A DNA stretch of 64,000 nucleotides from Tenrec ecaudatus (GCF_050624435.1 NC_134535.1:73404494-73468493); one strand, 5' to 3'; shown: positions 44,701 through 57,126, numbered from the stretch's first letter. Program-made: numbers and translations. Notes: generated by a model not told the origin, from the letters alone.

Positions 44701-44937
44701 ATCAACGAACAATTATTTATTTCCACCCTGCAATGCTCTCCTAAGGAGCCGCTCTGGGTAAAATAAATAAATAAGCAAACCCAAAATAACTGCAACAGAT
44801 GGCAGAAAAAGAGAAAGAAAGAAAAATCAGCAACATTAAGCAAGTGATTTTTCAGAGTTGATTTAAACTTGGCCAAGGGTTCCAGAAAGTCTCATTGTTT
44901 CAGAAGGGAGTGTTTTATATAAAAGGTAGAGGGAACA
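41701..44937. other. About 3.2 kb of unique sequence
   Basis: No recognised repeat, exon or RNA gene. A sense-antisense pair of ORFs at 42565-42948 and others have no recognisable domain. 43980-44480 is AT-rich and repeat-free, as conserved noncoding DNA often is, but conservation cannot be judged from one sequence. Confidence 0.45.
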
Positions 44938-45614
44938 ATGTGGTGACATAACTGAAAGGTAGCTAGATAGGGACAAAAGGAAGGAGTGTCTCGCGCCACA
45001 ATAAAGAGGTTGGAAAGAAATCAGGCACGCTGATTAGACAGCTATGGAAAAATCCAAAGCTGGGCATGCTCAGACCAAAGTCACAAGTCATCTAGGCCCG
45101 GATGGGAGGTCTACATGGGTGCACAGACTAGGCACCAGCAACATGACATCAGACAGGTGTGCCTAAGCGCAGCCAATAAGATCAGTCAATACCCTAAACC
45201 ACACGTCCCAGCCAGTGGATAGGGGGGGATAAAAGTAAGCCTCCAGCAAGCTGCCCTCTCTTCTGATTCCGGTGCCCTCTTGCAGGTTGGAGGGTGAGAT
45301 TCCTCCCATGTGTGGGCACACGCCCCTGCGTGCCCATTCGGGCCCACTCGCTTGCTTGGGATTTCCTGCTCCTGGTTGCCCAGGCTGGTTCTGTGCTCCT
45401 GTTCCAGTATTCCTGCCACTTGTTTCTCCACACTCCCCTGCAGCAGCCATTTTCAGTCGTGAACCTTCCCATGGCCCTTGCTATGCTGTCTTGCACTCTT
45501 TCCACAGATCGCATGTACTGCCTGAGCCTGCCATACCTGAAACTTCCCTTTCCCTCATAAACATTTCTTGGATTACAAAAATGTTTCTGCTGCAGAAATT
45601 CCTTCAGTGTTGAG
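44938..45614 (+). mobile_element. Probable LTR (ERV), ends not fixed
   Basis: Promoter-like order: CCAATAAG and GTCAATACC near 45173-45192, then TATA-like 'ggataaaagtaagcc' near 45227. A GC-richer region of about 330 bases follows, and a polyadenylation-like 'cataaac' at 45557. This is the layout of a retroviral U3-R-U5. A possible start is TGTGGTGACATAAC at 44938. No clean target duplication was found, so the borders are uncertain. ORFs on both strands here are chance. Confidence 0.55.
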
Positions 45615-45657
45615 AAGCAAGAACCAAAGTAAGCCATCCCAGAAACCTAGCATATTC

Positions 45658-45673
45658 AAAACACTTTACTTTT
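45658..45673. repeat. 16-bp target duplication of L1, left copy
   Basis: AAAACACTTTACTTTT, identical to 48583-48598. Confidence 0.95.
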
Positions 45674-47970
45674 TTATTATTATTTAAATACTTTTATTGG
45701 GGGGCTCTTACTTCTCTTACCACAATCCATACATGCATCCATTGTGTCAAGCACATTTTGTACATATGTTGCCATCATCATTTCAAAGTATTTGCTTTCT
45801 ACTTGAGCCCTTGGTATCAACTCCTCATTTCTTTTCCTCCTACCTTCCTCATGAACCCTTGATAAATTATAGATTATTATTTTCATATATTACATCTTCC
45901 TCTGTCACCTTTTACCCACTTTTCTGTTGTTCGTCACCCTGGGAGGAGGTTATATGTCAATCCTCTGATCGATTCCCCCTTTCTCCCGCCACCTTCCCCT
46001 TATCCTCCTTGTATCTCTATTCTCATTGTTGGCCCTGAAGGGTTTATCTATCCTGAATTCCCTGTGTTGTGGGCTCCTATCTGTAGCAGTGTGCATGCTC
46101 CGGTCTAGTCCAATTTGTAAGGTAGAACTGAGGTCATGATAGTGGGGGCGGAGGAAACATTAAAGAACTAGAGGAAAGGTGTATGTTTCATCAGTGCCAT
46201 ACTGCACCCTGACTGGCTCATCTCTCCCTTGTGACCCTTCTGTAAAGGGGTGTCCAATTGTCTACAGATGGGCTTTGGGTCTCCACTCCGCACACACCCC
46301 TTTCCTCCGCATTCACATTGGTTTGATTTTGTTCTGGGTCTTAGATGTCTGATACCTGATCCCATCAACACCTCATGACTACACAGGCTGGTGTGCTTCT
46401 TCCATGTGGGCTTTGTTGCTTCTCAGCTAGATGGTTGCTTGTTTATCTTCAAACCTGTAAGACCCCAGATGCTATATCTTTTGATAGCTGGACACCATCA
46501 ACTTTCTTCATCGCTTTTGCTCATGTACCCATTTTGTCTTCAGCAATCATGTCAGGGAGGTGAGCATCACAGAATGCCAGATTATTAGAACAAAGTGTTC
46601 TTGTGCTGAGAAGTACTTGAGATGAGGTCAATGTCCATATGCTACCTTAATTTTTAACATATAGATATAAGTACATAGATTCATTTCCATATCATTATAT
46701 ATAAATATATTACATATGTACATGCCTGTATTTAAACCTCTATAAATGTATTTTGCCTCCTAGTTCTTTCCTCTTTTTCCTTTTACTTTCCTCTTGTCCC
46801 ACTATCATGTCTGGCCTTCGTTCAGTTTTAGTAATTCCTCGCTGTTACATTGCCCTTGATTAAGCTCCACTAGGCATCCTGTGCCCTTCTCTCCACTGAT
46901 TTTAGTTCACTTGTTGCTCCCTTGTCCCTTGATTGGTTGACAATCCCCTTTCCTTTCTCCCACCTCCCCTTCTCCTGTGTCCCCTCAGAACTGTCAGTCC
47001 CATTGTTTTCATCTCCAAAACTTTTATCCCATCTATCCTATGCAGACATGCAGAGATATTAATGAGTACAAAAATCAGACAAATCCAAAAAAACAACAAC
47101 AAAAAAGAAAGCCAGAAACAAAGTAACAACAACAAAAAAGAAAGCCAATGACAAAAAAGAAAAGGCCTATAAATAGTTCCAGGTCTGATTTTTGACCTTT
47201 AGGAGTGTTTCCCAATACAGTCTGATGGGGTGCCACACTCTGTCTCCAAAGTCTATTTCCGGTATTCCCCAGGGATTTCATCCCTTTGTTCCCTTTGCTG
47301 CTCTGTTGCATGCCCTTAGTGTTTCACCCCAGTGTGATGGGGTCAGATCAGGCACAATTCCCGCACTGTGTCTCCAGTGTTGTCCCCTATAGCACTATGG
47401 TTCAGTGAGTGACATCATGTCTCATGGTGGGGCCAGCCCCATGGTCCTCTCTTTGCATTGTCTTCTCTGAGCAGGAATATCATCCTCAAGGCGTGGTGAG
47501 CCAGATGTGTTCCTCTCACTCTCCATCGTTCTTCGATTCTCCTGTGTGCTCTAATCAGACGTGCCCCTCTCCCCAAGCTGTAGCTTCATTGCTGTCCTCT
47601 GAAGTGCATTCTTCTGGGGGTGGGGGTTGGGGGTTGGCCCACATAGTTGGGATTTGGGCCAGACCCACAGACCTTTCTATTGGTTACCTGGTACAGGCCG
47701 GTATGTTGTATTCCCATCTTGGCGCATCGGGTTGAAGCCTGGTCTCTCTCTCCTTCTCCTGTGGAGATATAACCCTTGGGTGGGTTAGTGCCCTGCTCAC
47801 CTTTACCCATATCTTTTCCTTTTTCTCTTTCTTTCCCCGTCTTATTTAGTTGACTACCATATGTATCCCTGGATTGGGTTTGGCCCCTGCCATAGTTGCT
47901 GGACCTCACGCCAGGGATGTATGTATATAGTAGCTTGTCCCCTGTGGCCTGTTTTGTTTTGTTTTTAAGC
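45674..47970 (-). mobile_element. L1 3' untranslated region, about 2.3 kb
   Basis: Antisense 3'UTR of the L1 inserted at 45674-48582, running from the A-tail side ('ttattattatttaaata') to the ORF2 stop at 47971. Human L1 3'UTRs are about 0.5 kb, so this is long for the family. It has a single copy of the ~250-base block that is doubled at 10112-10610, and a short tandem repeat (ACAACAACAAAAAAGAAAGCC twice) at 47085-47150. ORFs inside are artefacts. Confidence 0.9.
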
Positions 47971-48582
47971 TTATCTCAGTGAACTAGTCTTGTACTTGTC
48001 CTTTTGTGCTTGGCTTACTTCGTTTAGCATAATTTCCTCCAGTTCTTCCCATGCAGCAATGTACTTCATGCGTTCATCACTGCTTTTTAGGAATGCATAC
48101 CACTCCACTGTATGTATGTATGTATGTATGTAAGTATGTATGTACGTACCACGGTTTTTTGATCCATTCATCCGTTGATGGAAATTTGAGTTGTTTCCAA
48201 CTCCTTGCAATTGTGAACTGTGCCCCAATGAACACTGGAGCACAGATGTCTGGCCATGACTTATTTCTTGCTTCTTCTGTGTTTATACCCAGTAGGAGGA
48301 TTGCTGGGTCGTATGGTAACTCAATTTCCATCTGTTTTAGATATCACCCAATTGATTTCCATAGTGGCTGTACATACCTACAGGCCCACCAGCAGTGGAT
48401 GAGAGTTCCTATCTCACCACACCCCCTCCAACCCTTGTTGCTTTCTGATTTTTTGAATTGGGCTACCTTTGAGGGTGTTAGGTGGCATCTCATAGTTGTT
48501 TTGATTTGCATTTCTCTGATGGCTAATGATCGGGAACATTTTCTCATATGTTTATTGGCCGTTTGGATTTCTGCCCTTGAAA
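47971..48582 (-). pseudogene. L1 ORF2 C-terminal remnant
   Basis: The C-terminal end of the L1 ORF2 protein (endonuclease/reverse transcriptase) on the minus strand. Recognised blocks in order are [32 protein letters not shown], then IELPYDPAILLLGI, AQFTIARSWKQ, and WYAFLKSSDERMKYIAAWEE. The Cys/His-rich stretch ([15 protein letters not shown]) is intact. The 5' truncation at 48582 removed the catalytic domains. Frames are broken by a stop after WKSIG (near 48344) and by a GTAT microsatellite (48109-48147) that shifts the frame. Confidence 0.92.
48109..48147. repeat. (GTAT)n microsatellite within L1 ORF2
   Basis: About nine GTAT-like units, read on the minus strand as THTYI repeats. It probably grew from a short run already in the ORF2 sequence. 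Confidence 0.95.
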
Positions 48583-48598
48583 AAAACACTTTACTTTT
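48583..48598. repeat. 16-bp target duplication of L1, right copy
   Basis: Exact copy of 45658-45673. On the minus strand it begins AAAAGTAAAG and is preceded by TT, giving the perfect L1 endonuclease site TT/AAAA. Confidence 0.95.
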
Positions 48599-48978
48599 AA
48601 TGTATGGGCTGATGGGCCACATTTTCAGACTTTAAAGTCCATCTAGACTGAAATATTTTTAAGTCTTTAAGCCATATTACATATTTTACAAAGATTGCTT
48701 CAATATGACAAAGACCTATATGTAGTTAGGGTATATTAAAGAGAGACAATATAATTTTCTCTAACATTAAATCAGTTAGTATTTCTTGAATGCCATTTGT
48801 GCTGATAACTATAGAGAATGTCATAACTGGCCACAAACAAGAGATGATTGTAAACACCTCCAATACAAAAATGTCAAGGTCAAGTAGATGCCAAATCCTG
48901 AAGGAAGAACATAGAGGGGAAAGAAGCATATCTATATGCCTTTTGCCATTGCCCCTTCTCTACTTTCACCCTAGGACC
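48599..48978. other. No recognised feature
   Basis: Unique sequence between the L1 and a SINE. Confidence 0.45.
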
Positions 48979-49117
48979 AAACCAAACTAAACAAGCCCAC
49001 TGCTATCGAGTCAATGCTGACTCATAGTGACCATATAGGATGGGTGTTAGCTGATGGTTTTGAACTGTTGACCTTGTGGCTCACAGCCCACATACCACTT
49101 CACCACCAGGGCTCCTT
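48979..49117 (-). mobile_element. AfroSINE-type SINE with internal deletion
   Basis: 'ctatcgagtcaatgctgactcatagtgacc', 'tggttttgaactgttgacc', 'ttcaccaccagggctcc'. The middle is shortened. Confidence 0.8.
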
Positions 49118-49177
49118 GTCACTAAGGCCTCAGAGTTTAAACTTTGTCCCTAAGGATATGCGTAGCACTAAAGATTC

Positions 49178-49646
49178 TGTAAGGTCTCTCTCTCCGGGAC
49201 TAGATCTCAGCCTCGGTCCTTGGCTCCACGCGAGAAAGATTTCACGCCGAAGCCGGGCTCATGATACAAGTGAATTTAATGAGAGTTAAAAGAAGCTTCA
49301 GGTTTTACTCAGCACCCATAGGATTCCTTTGACCATGCGGCCTGGCAGAGACTGCTCCGGGTCACACAAGGATCTCTCTCCTCCCAAGAAGACGACCAGA
49401 CCACCAAGCAAGACATGCCCCTCTCCCTTCAGGTCCCTGCCTTTTCAAGGGTTCCCAGGGGAGGCGTGGTGAACGACCCCCAGGGCGATCCCATTGGCTG
49501 AATTGCAATCACCTGGCCCAGGTGGGCTGCTCCAGGTGTAATGCCCATCTGGGCCCACCGGTGGGAAAATCCAGTTTTGTCCTTTGCTGGCTCTCCTGGG
49601 CATGCGTAAATGGACTTCCCAATTCCCTAGGCTAAGCTACCTCACA
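49178..49646 (-). mobile_element. Solo LTR, gammaretrovirus-like
   Basis: A 469-base element with inverted ends TGTAAGGT (left) and TGTGAGGT (right, on the minus strand). On the minus strand, from right to left, it has a CCAAT box in 'cagccaatggga' (49486-49496 area), an ATTAAA signal near 49277, and then a GC-rich U5-like end. Flanks ATTC and ATTT fit a 4-bp target duplication with one change. A 4-bp duplication is typical of class I ERVs. No internal genes. Confidence 0.78.
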
Positions 49647-49710
49647 ATTTTAGGACAAGGATAGAGCAGGACTTTAGGAATCAGAACAGAGAGGTTTTCT
49701 TTCTTTTTTT

Positions 49711-49818
49711 TAACAGTTTTATTAGGACAAAATATATGTATCATACAATTCAATAGTTCAATTACATCAAGGAGAGTTGTGCACTCATTACCACAATAAA
49801 TTTTCAGACAACTTTTCT
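49711..49818 (-). mobile_element. Old L1 3'-end fragment
   Basis: 'cagttttattaggacaaaat', 'catacaattcaatagttcaatt', 'agagttgtgcactcattacc': same old family as 3311 and 4491. Confidence 0.65.
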
Positions 49819-52602
49819 TATAAACAAGCTTTGGTGTACTCTTTCAAAGCGCTATCTGAATTTTCCAGGACTAATGAAGTCATTCCCAAAAAGCCCTGCC
49901 TGCTGGTGAGACTGTGGCTTGGCCATGTTAAGTGGGACTATGCTGTATGCCATTATTATTTATTACATGATTAAGAAAATCGCCTCTGAGAAGCACTAAA
50001 CATAATTGTGAAACTGTCTTTTTCGAAATTTTTTCCTGGGAGATGGAGTCCTATTCAGGATTGCCCAACTCAAATGAACCAGCCAGTACAACCAACACCT
50101 TCACCTATACAAACAAAATTCTCCAAACAGAATTGTGGTGTTCTGCAGATGAAACGTGCCAACAACTCAGTGAATATTTTTGTTTTTTAGCTGAAACAAC
50201 TAGGATATGCTGGCATTTCATTAAATTTGGCTCGCTGGTTAATATCTAACTTTTTTTTGAACCTACCAGTAATTTACCGTGTCTTGTGCAGGGAAGAAAT
50301 TGTGACGCCTGGTTTCCACTTCGGATTAGTAATTAACCTCTTTCTACAGAGGTTGATTGGCCACGCCTCTTTTCACACTCTAAGTTTCTCTCAAATTGTT
50401 TTAATCTTCTGCAAGCTTCTAAATGAACTCTAATAGCCCAACCTTCATTAATAAACATATTACAGTTCTCCATCCTGGTTTCCCAGACTCTTCATTAGGA
50501 ATGGCTCAGGGGCAGCATCAGGAGGCTGTGAGCAATCTTTCTTCCGGTTTTCATGCTTTGATGGTGACTAGGAGGCAGGCAAACTCTCTTGGCTATTTTG
50601 CATGTTAAAGGTACTCCTGGCAGGTGTCTGGTTGAAATCTAAATCCTCCCCTCTTGTGTGAACAAGGTCAAACTCGCATCAGTGACATGAATTGGCAACA
50701 AGAAGCATATTCGACAAACTCCAATAGTACCCTCTGCTCCCCTGCTTTTTAAGCAATTAAATCTGTGTTAGAGAAAGTTTGAACCTCGTGTTTTCTAATG
50801 TGTGCTTTGTGCTACTTTCCCCACTTGCCAACAGCATAAAACCTTTCAACATGTACTGTTTCTTAATTCTAACACAGATAGAAGTCTCTGAGTATGCTTT
50901 GTTTTTCATTCTTTTTTTTAATTCTTTTCAATTTCTGATTGCCTTGCATATCACTCACTTATTTTCTATACAGAACAGAACAAAGTGCTTGAATTATGCA
51001 TAAAACCTTTCAAAAGGCATTTTTCAGACAAAGCGCTTTATATTATTAAGCATTGTAAAATGATTATTGCACATCACGTTTATTATGTAGCTCACTTTAA
51101 ATGAGCCAGAATATTTTAACCATCCAAGAAAAGTCATAGTTTATAGCTTAAAATTGAAAATATATCCGCGCATTTTATCCATAAAATATGCATGTGTGAT
51201 TTTCAAAGCCATTTAACTAATGTGTTTTCGAAATATGTTACAATAGTAAGAGCAACAAATCTCAGTCAAGAAAAAAAGTAATGTAAAAAAGAATGATTAA
51301 TAGAAATAGATTTGTTTTCCTCTTACAGAAGTCTTGTTTTGAAATATGAATCATTTTACATAGATAACCTCTGCATTCCTGTGTGGTTTATCTAAATCGT
51401 AGTATATTACAACTCTGGGTGCAGAATTGCAAATTATCTCAAAGATGCAAGCTGTCAAGACAACATAAATTACCCACAATGCACTTGCAAAGAAAAAAAT
51501 GCAACTGTGAGAGCATGAGATAATGCTCTATATAGGAATAGATGTCGGTTTGTAAATATAACCCGTTTGTAATCCTATTATTGGAACTTATTTCATAATT
51601 TAAATGGCCATGTGAAATGAAAGCTTTTAGATTATTTGTATTAACAGTCTTCATCGTCAGTTCCCGGGAAGCAGATAAAGTGTGCGTGGTCCTGTATGTG
51701 AGATAGAGCTTTGCTTGATGGGGCCATTCTTCTTGGATGTAGCTTCCCAGTTAAACTGGCCCGGTCTTCAACGTGCATTCAAAATTTTGGGTGGGAGCAC
51801 ATTCCTGTAGGGCAAAATTGGTTTGTGGTTTCTGCTGTTAAGAAGAGAATTGCTGTGCACAGTATGGGAAGTTTAATTTTATGGTTTGCATGGCTGGGTA
51901 GGAGCTAGTTTCAGCTCAAGCGCACATATCATGAATAACAATACATTTAATTTACATAGTGATTTCCTCAGGAGCATTCCAAAAACTACAGGATCTCATT
52001 TGGACTGGTGCCACCTCTTCTAGGAGCTACCACGTAGGGATGTCTCCATTTCAATCAGTGGAAAGGGGTCACCGCTTGAGTCAAGGGAGCTGGAAAGGAG
52101 ATTCCTGATCATGTCAAAGCTTCCAAGGAAACCCATAGTGCAATTCCAAGCACACAGCCTGTGAGGACCATATCCAGGCCCCACCTTTTCAGCATCAGAC
52201 TGATAGAGGGACGAAAGAGTCGGCCTGTGGTTAGTCAACTATCAGAAACATAACATAATGTTAGCATTAGTGTGTTGGCATGCCAAATTGTAGCAGACTC
52301 CCCCCTTGCAGGAAAAATCATTGGTAAGTTCAATCAGTAAGGATGCTCTCACTCTGGAAGACGGGAAGCAAGGCCGTTAAGATCAGTGCCCAGGCACAGA
52401 AGCATCCTCCCTCCCCTCCAAACAACGGACGCATGGTGGGGGGGAGGCTGCAGGGGATGATGATCTGATGACCCCTGGGAAAATGTAGGTATAGATCACT
52501 TCCTATGACCATTGAGAACCCTGCCTGTTCTGTGCCAGTGTTTTGGAGTATCCTGTGAGTATCCATTGTGTCCCCTGATCATTGTAAAACCTGCTCTTTG
52601 TT
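49819..52602. other. About 2.8 kb of unique AT-rich sequence
   Basis: No repeat or exon recognised. 50750-51650 is repeat-free and very AT-rich, a candidate conserved noncoding block. ORFs are short and unrecognised. Confidence 0.45.
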
Positions 52603-52927
52603 TTTTCCAACCATAAATTAACCCATTCATTACAGGACAGAGCTATTTCAAATAGTTGCGTTTCTTCTGGTCTTTCGATTCCTTCCATCTTCTGACTCTG
52701 ACGGCAGAGGTGGTGGTGTAGGTCAGGGGACCGCCAGTTATTGTCCTCATGCAGGAACCACCGTGCCAGCTCCCCACAGCCCATCTCTCCATGTTGGTTT
52801 TGCCGCAGAAGGAGCAAGTGTACTTGGCGTGTTGACTTATTTCCTTTTTCTTCACCACTTTCCGGAGGGAGCCACCACAATGGGTCCCCTATTGACCCAC
52901 CATCCCGATCTTGGTGCGCTTGGCCAT
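52603..52927 (-). pseudogene. RPL37A: RPL37A processed pseudogene
   Basis: Minus-strand, intronless copy of the large-subunit ribosomal protein eL43. Coding-equivalent span 52927-52667: starts MAKRTK, then [20 protein letters not shown] and ends near KESKDQ. Lesions seen: a one-codon deletion after the N-terminal AKRTK; a stop in place of Tyr in the KYG motif; Cys to Gly in the zinc-binding WHCGSC motif (now WHGGSC); a four-codon deletion after TTSAV; and loss of the stop, giving a read-through of seven codons. The 3'UTR 'taatgaatgggttaatttatg' matches the parent message, followed by a short A-rich tail near 52603-52609. No clear target duplication. Confidence 0.93.
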
Positions 52928-54360
52928 CTCACCCCAAACTAGCTCCAAGCCCGAGTGCTGATACCTGTTAATCACATAGTTTTGAGTAGATCAGTCGTTT
53001 GATTTTCGCTGGGTTTTTTGAGGCAGTTAGGAAGTAGCAAACCCTACTGTTTCCCTTTGTCTCGTGCTTCCGAATAAACCTGGTCTCTGTCTTCAGTTGA
53101 CACAGTGACCGGCAACCACAGACCCATGCTCCCGGCACAAGATCATTATTGTAAGAGAGTCAGGGCTTCGTATTTTCAACACCCACCCACTCCCTGCTCT
53201 ACCACCACTCACACTGACACTCATTCCATCAGGCTCTGTCTTAGATCCTCTTAGAGTCTTGTACCCATCCTCAGGACTCAGCCCCCAGTTAACTTAGACT
53301 GATACGTCCTCATGTCGGATATTCTTCTCTGCTTATTCCTTTGAATCAACATCTCTAACAACAGAACTCTGTGATTCAACTTTGGCTGCTATGCCTAAGT
53401 CGCCCTTCCTGACTTCTTCAGTGTGCCATCATCTTTGAATCCCACCTGCGCCTTGGTGCTCCCTCAAGTCCCTCTACAGGGCAAGACCCCAGTCAGCCAG
53501 TCAGCAGGCTGTAGTCCCATCATCCCAGCTTCCCTTTAAGGCCAAGCTGCTCCTGCAGTCATGAATGCTAGCATACTGGCATACTGAGATAGGCGTAAGG
53601 AGAGCAGATTCACTGACTAGGAATGCAAGCAGCCTTTCCATTGTCTGGTCACAGTTGGGCTGCCCAGTGACTGGCTAGCGAGGCTGCAAAGACATAGTGT
53701 CCGTCACGAGAGCAGAGGGAGAACGTGCCGGAAATTCACAGCTGGACAAACAACTCCGTGATGTCCGTTCTGCAGGCAATGGAAGTGCTGCTAATCTTCC
53801 AAAAGATGAGGCATTACAGAAGTGTGGTCATCTCGCTCCAAATTCTGTACCCAAACTGTATTGTAATTCACATTTATTACTGCCAAAACGGGGGGGGGGG
53901 GGAGCAGCAAGCGAAGCAATTCTGCTGAAACCCAGGCTGTTTTCCTAAGAACTCTGAGTTGTAGTGCCAGCGGGCAGCCGGCACGGCCACTTTAAGACAG
54001 GCAAGGCCCTGTCTCTGAGAAGGTGGAGTCTAGACCTCTTAAAATCACCTAGGTCATTTGACTTGGCCTTAGAAGCATAGCCTTTAGGTTCTGGCAATTT
54101 CTCTCCGTCCTGATCTTCTCTGGCTATTTCCTAAGTGTGCTCTACGGCAGTCCCTTCCATTCCAGACACTTAGCTCTCCTTGTTCTCAAATGCTTGGTAT
54201 CAGTCACCCTGCCTCAGCTGACCTGACGAGGTCCTCATTCATGAAAACGCACCAAATTGAAGATGAGTGTTTTATTTTAGGCCGTTTCCTACCCTTGCCA
54301 TCCATCCACATTCTCACTCCCAACCTCTCAGCCAAAGCACACATGCTCAGACACCTCACT
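52928..54360. other. Unique sequence, no gene seen
   Basis: No recognised repeat apart from a G13 homopolymer at 53890-53902. ORFs near 53697-53948 are chance. Confidence 0.45.
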
Positions 54361-54568
54361 CACACCAGTGACCCTCCGTCAGTGCCAACTCATGACGACG
54401 CCAGGGGTGTCAGAATACCGCTGCGCTGCAGAGGGTTTTCAGTGGCTGGTTTGGGGAGGGCAGACGGTCAGGCTTTTCCTGAAGGTGTCTCCTAGTAGAC
54501 TCAAGCCTCCAACTTTTTTTTTAATTAGCAACTGAACACATTAGCCATTTGCACCTCCCAGGGGCACC
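54361..54568 (-). mobile_element. tRNA-derived SINE, near complete
   Basis: Antisense: 'gtcagtgccaactcatgacg', 'gcagagggttttcagtggctgg', 'agactcaagcctccaac', then head 'cacattagccatttgcacctcccaggggcacc'. A different subfamily from the commoner SINE here. Confidence 0.75.
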
Positions 54569-57126
54569 CTGTGTATATATAACTTCGCCAAATACCCACG
54601 CCCTTGTTTCTTTCTAACATGAATCTCATTTTGTACAGTGTGGAGTGAGTCCGACTGAAAATATTAATCTTCTGAGATTCGTTAAAGCTAAGAAGGCCCT
54701 AAGACCGTAAGTTGGCCAGGAGATGCAAAAGGAAACCTTCAGAGAGGCCATCCCTTCGCAAACAAAGAAACAGACCCGAAGACAGGAGGACTGGGCCCTG
54801 CTCCCAGTCTCAAGTAAGAATATGGTACCACTGATAAAACTCCAACTTACAGCTATTAGGTCACAAGCCTGAAACCAAACGTCCCATACTAATGATGATA
54901 CAACAGGGGGTTAGAAGGAGCTAGGACACAGCTATACTGTGAAGATGGTTTCCTAGCCCAGAACTTCCCATCTCCAAGCTTCTTATTATAAGAAGTGGGG
55001 GAAAGAGAGGCAGAACTACTCGATTAAATCACTGCAGTGGTCAAATATTTCTTTTTCTAATATTTAGAAAAATATACGGCATATAGATATGGTTTTTTTT
55101 TTTTAAGAAAAATATATGTATCGGCAAACATGGACTATCTGATACATTGCTTTCTTTTTTCCCTTTTGGTTTCTGACTAGACTAGGAGTTGTTTTCACAT
55201 CCTAATAATCAGAAGTCAAAATTCATGTTCTTACTTTCAGACCCTTGGGGGATTTTTTGTTTTGTTTTGTTTTTTTATTTTCAAATAGAAACATATCCTA
55301 GTAATTGACCGACAAGACCCTTCACCCTTTAGATGAAGTATAATGAAGACTGAAAAAAGGACAAGAGTTCTGCATATTTAAGCCCTTCATAAGGCACGTC
55401 CTAAACCCAGGCAACCTGAAGTAAGATTTAAAAAAAGCAAAGACTTTCGCTTCAGAAGCGCTAGGGCCTCTCCTCCTTGCTCCTGACGCCATGAGCGGTC
55501 CCCGAACGCCTCCAACCTTACTGTCCTCGGTAATATCCACCTCACAGGATGGGGGTAAACTTTAAATGAGAGCTATAAACGCATGTTCTAAGAAGAAGAA
55601 CTTTACTTTCATATGAATAGACAGGTGGCATTTTTTTTCTGAATCTGTTCCCATCGTGGTTGTAACAGCCTCCTGTTTCCAGACAAAGAATCGGATAAAA
55701 GGCACTGCCTAATTGCTGACGGGGTGAATCTAGCTCGTGGTCACTCGGGGAGTTTTCAGAGGCTAGTTTTTCAGAAGTAGACCACGAGATCTTTTCCAAG
55801 CAGCTCCAAGTGACCTTGACCATCCAGCCTCTCCATAAGCAGCTGAGAGTAGGAACCATGTGCCCCATCCGGAAACTCCATCAAAGCACAATTTTAATTA
55901 GAGGTGATCCCGGGGAAGCGCGGAGAAGAACTCATCTGGCCCTGGGTTGTCACTACCCTGAAATACCCGGGGGTCGGATGCACCAATTATGGATGCCCAC
56001 GCTCATCAGTGAAGCACATAAGAGCAGCTTCCCGAGAGCCCCCCTCACATGTTATCGACAACACATGTCCCCAAAGCCAATCAAAGTAAGAAAACTGGAA
56101 ATTTTCTAGTGAGATTTTAAATATTCATCATGAAGAGTTGGTTGTTTGGGGATTGGGTTTTTTTTTCCATCTTGTATATTGATAAGTTTTGTTTTTGTTT
56201 TCCAACCTTGTTACTGTACCTTTTGTTCTCATATCTTAGAGCTTTCTCTGGGCCGGATGAGTGCGTCCCAATGATGGTGTTCCGGAAGTATAGAAGAGAT
56301 CAGTAAGTAGCTGTGAAAACTGGACCTCTTCTCCCTTTTCATCCTTCAAGGAGAATCTATGTAAAAAAAATGAGGCAGTAAGATTTGAGAATTTAAGCAC
56401 TATACGCTTACAGAAGAAATGAATTCAAATTAAAGACTTAGAAATTTCTTAATGATGCTACAATGCAGTAGATATTCCCAAGCACTTGCTCAGTGACGGC
56501 AGCTCTCCTGAAGGTGTCATTGTCATTTCCATAATGCTTAGACGCTGTGGTTTTTAAGTCTGCGTATTGTCTGCAATATGCAGCGCCACGTTGACTGCGC
56601 TGTTTCCTTGTAGAGTTTAGGCTTTTGTCCCTTGTGTCAAGGTTGGTAAGTATCACTGTCTTCATTTCTGCCTGCGTTTCATGTGGATCTGGACATTAAC
56701 TTCTGTACCAATTTCTATGAATACTCATTGTAACCTTGTTGATCAGCAAGTCTGACAAGGTTAAACTTGAGAATGTGAAACTCAGCTAAAAGCAGATGGG
56801 GAAAGTGTGATCAGGGAAGTGTCTGGTGCTCTTGAGCCTGAGATAGAAGGGTGTTGCTGGTCCGTGTTGACTCCCTCAAACCTGGCCCCGGAGTTCCAAC
56901 TGGGAACTCTTCCAGTTCCCAGATCGATTCCCCGGGAAAGGCCAACCTTGTCGTTTGTTTCTCAGCACAGTCGTGGTGCTGTGTAAGAAGCAGCATGCCT
57001 TTGGAGTGGTGCATTTATAGCAAGGGCACTTATGAACTTGTGTAACCACTTGCCTCCAAAAAGTCATTTCCCCAGCTGGAAGATGTAAAGAGTGCCAACA
57101 ATCGGTGTGTATTGTCTTACGTTGCC
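54569..57126. other. About 2.6 kb of mostly unique sequence
   Basis: A faint MIR-like piece at 55525-55600 ('gtaatatccacctcacagg...taaatgag'). Nothing else recognised; no exon. Confidence 0.45.

Noticed and set aside
45163..45637. ORFs of 81-147 codons on both strands near 45.2-45.6 kb
   Set aside because: They overlap a probable LTR, share the same bases on opposite strands and show no domain.
48051..48635. 194-codon plus-strand ORF
   Set aside because: It is the antisense shadow of the L1 ORF2 remnant on the minus strand.
52603..52930. Target duplication for the RPL37A copy
   Set aside because: No direct repeat could be found by eye at the expected borders.
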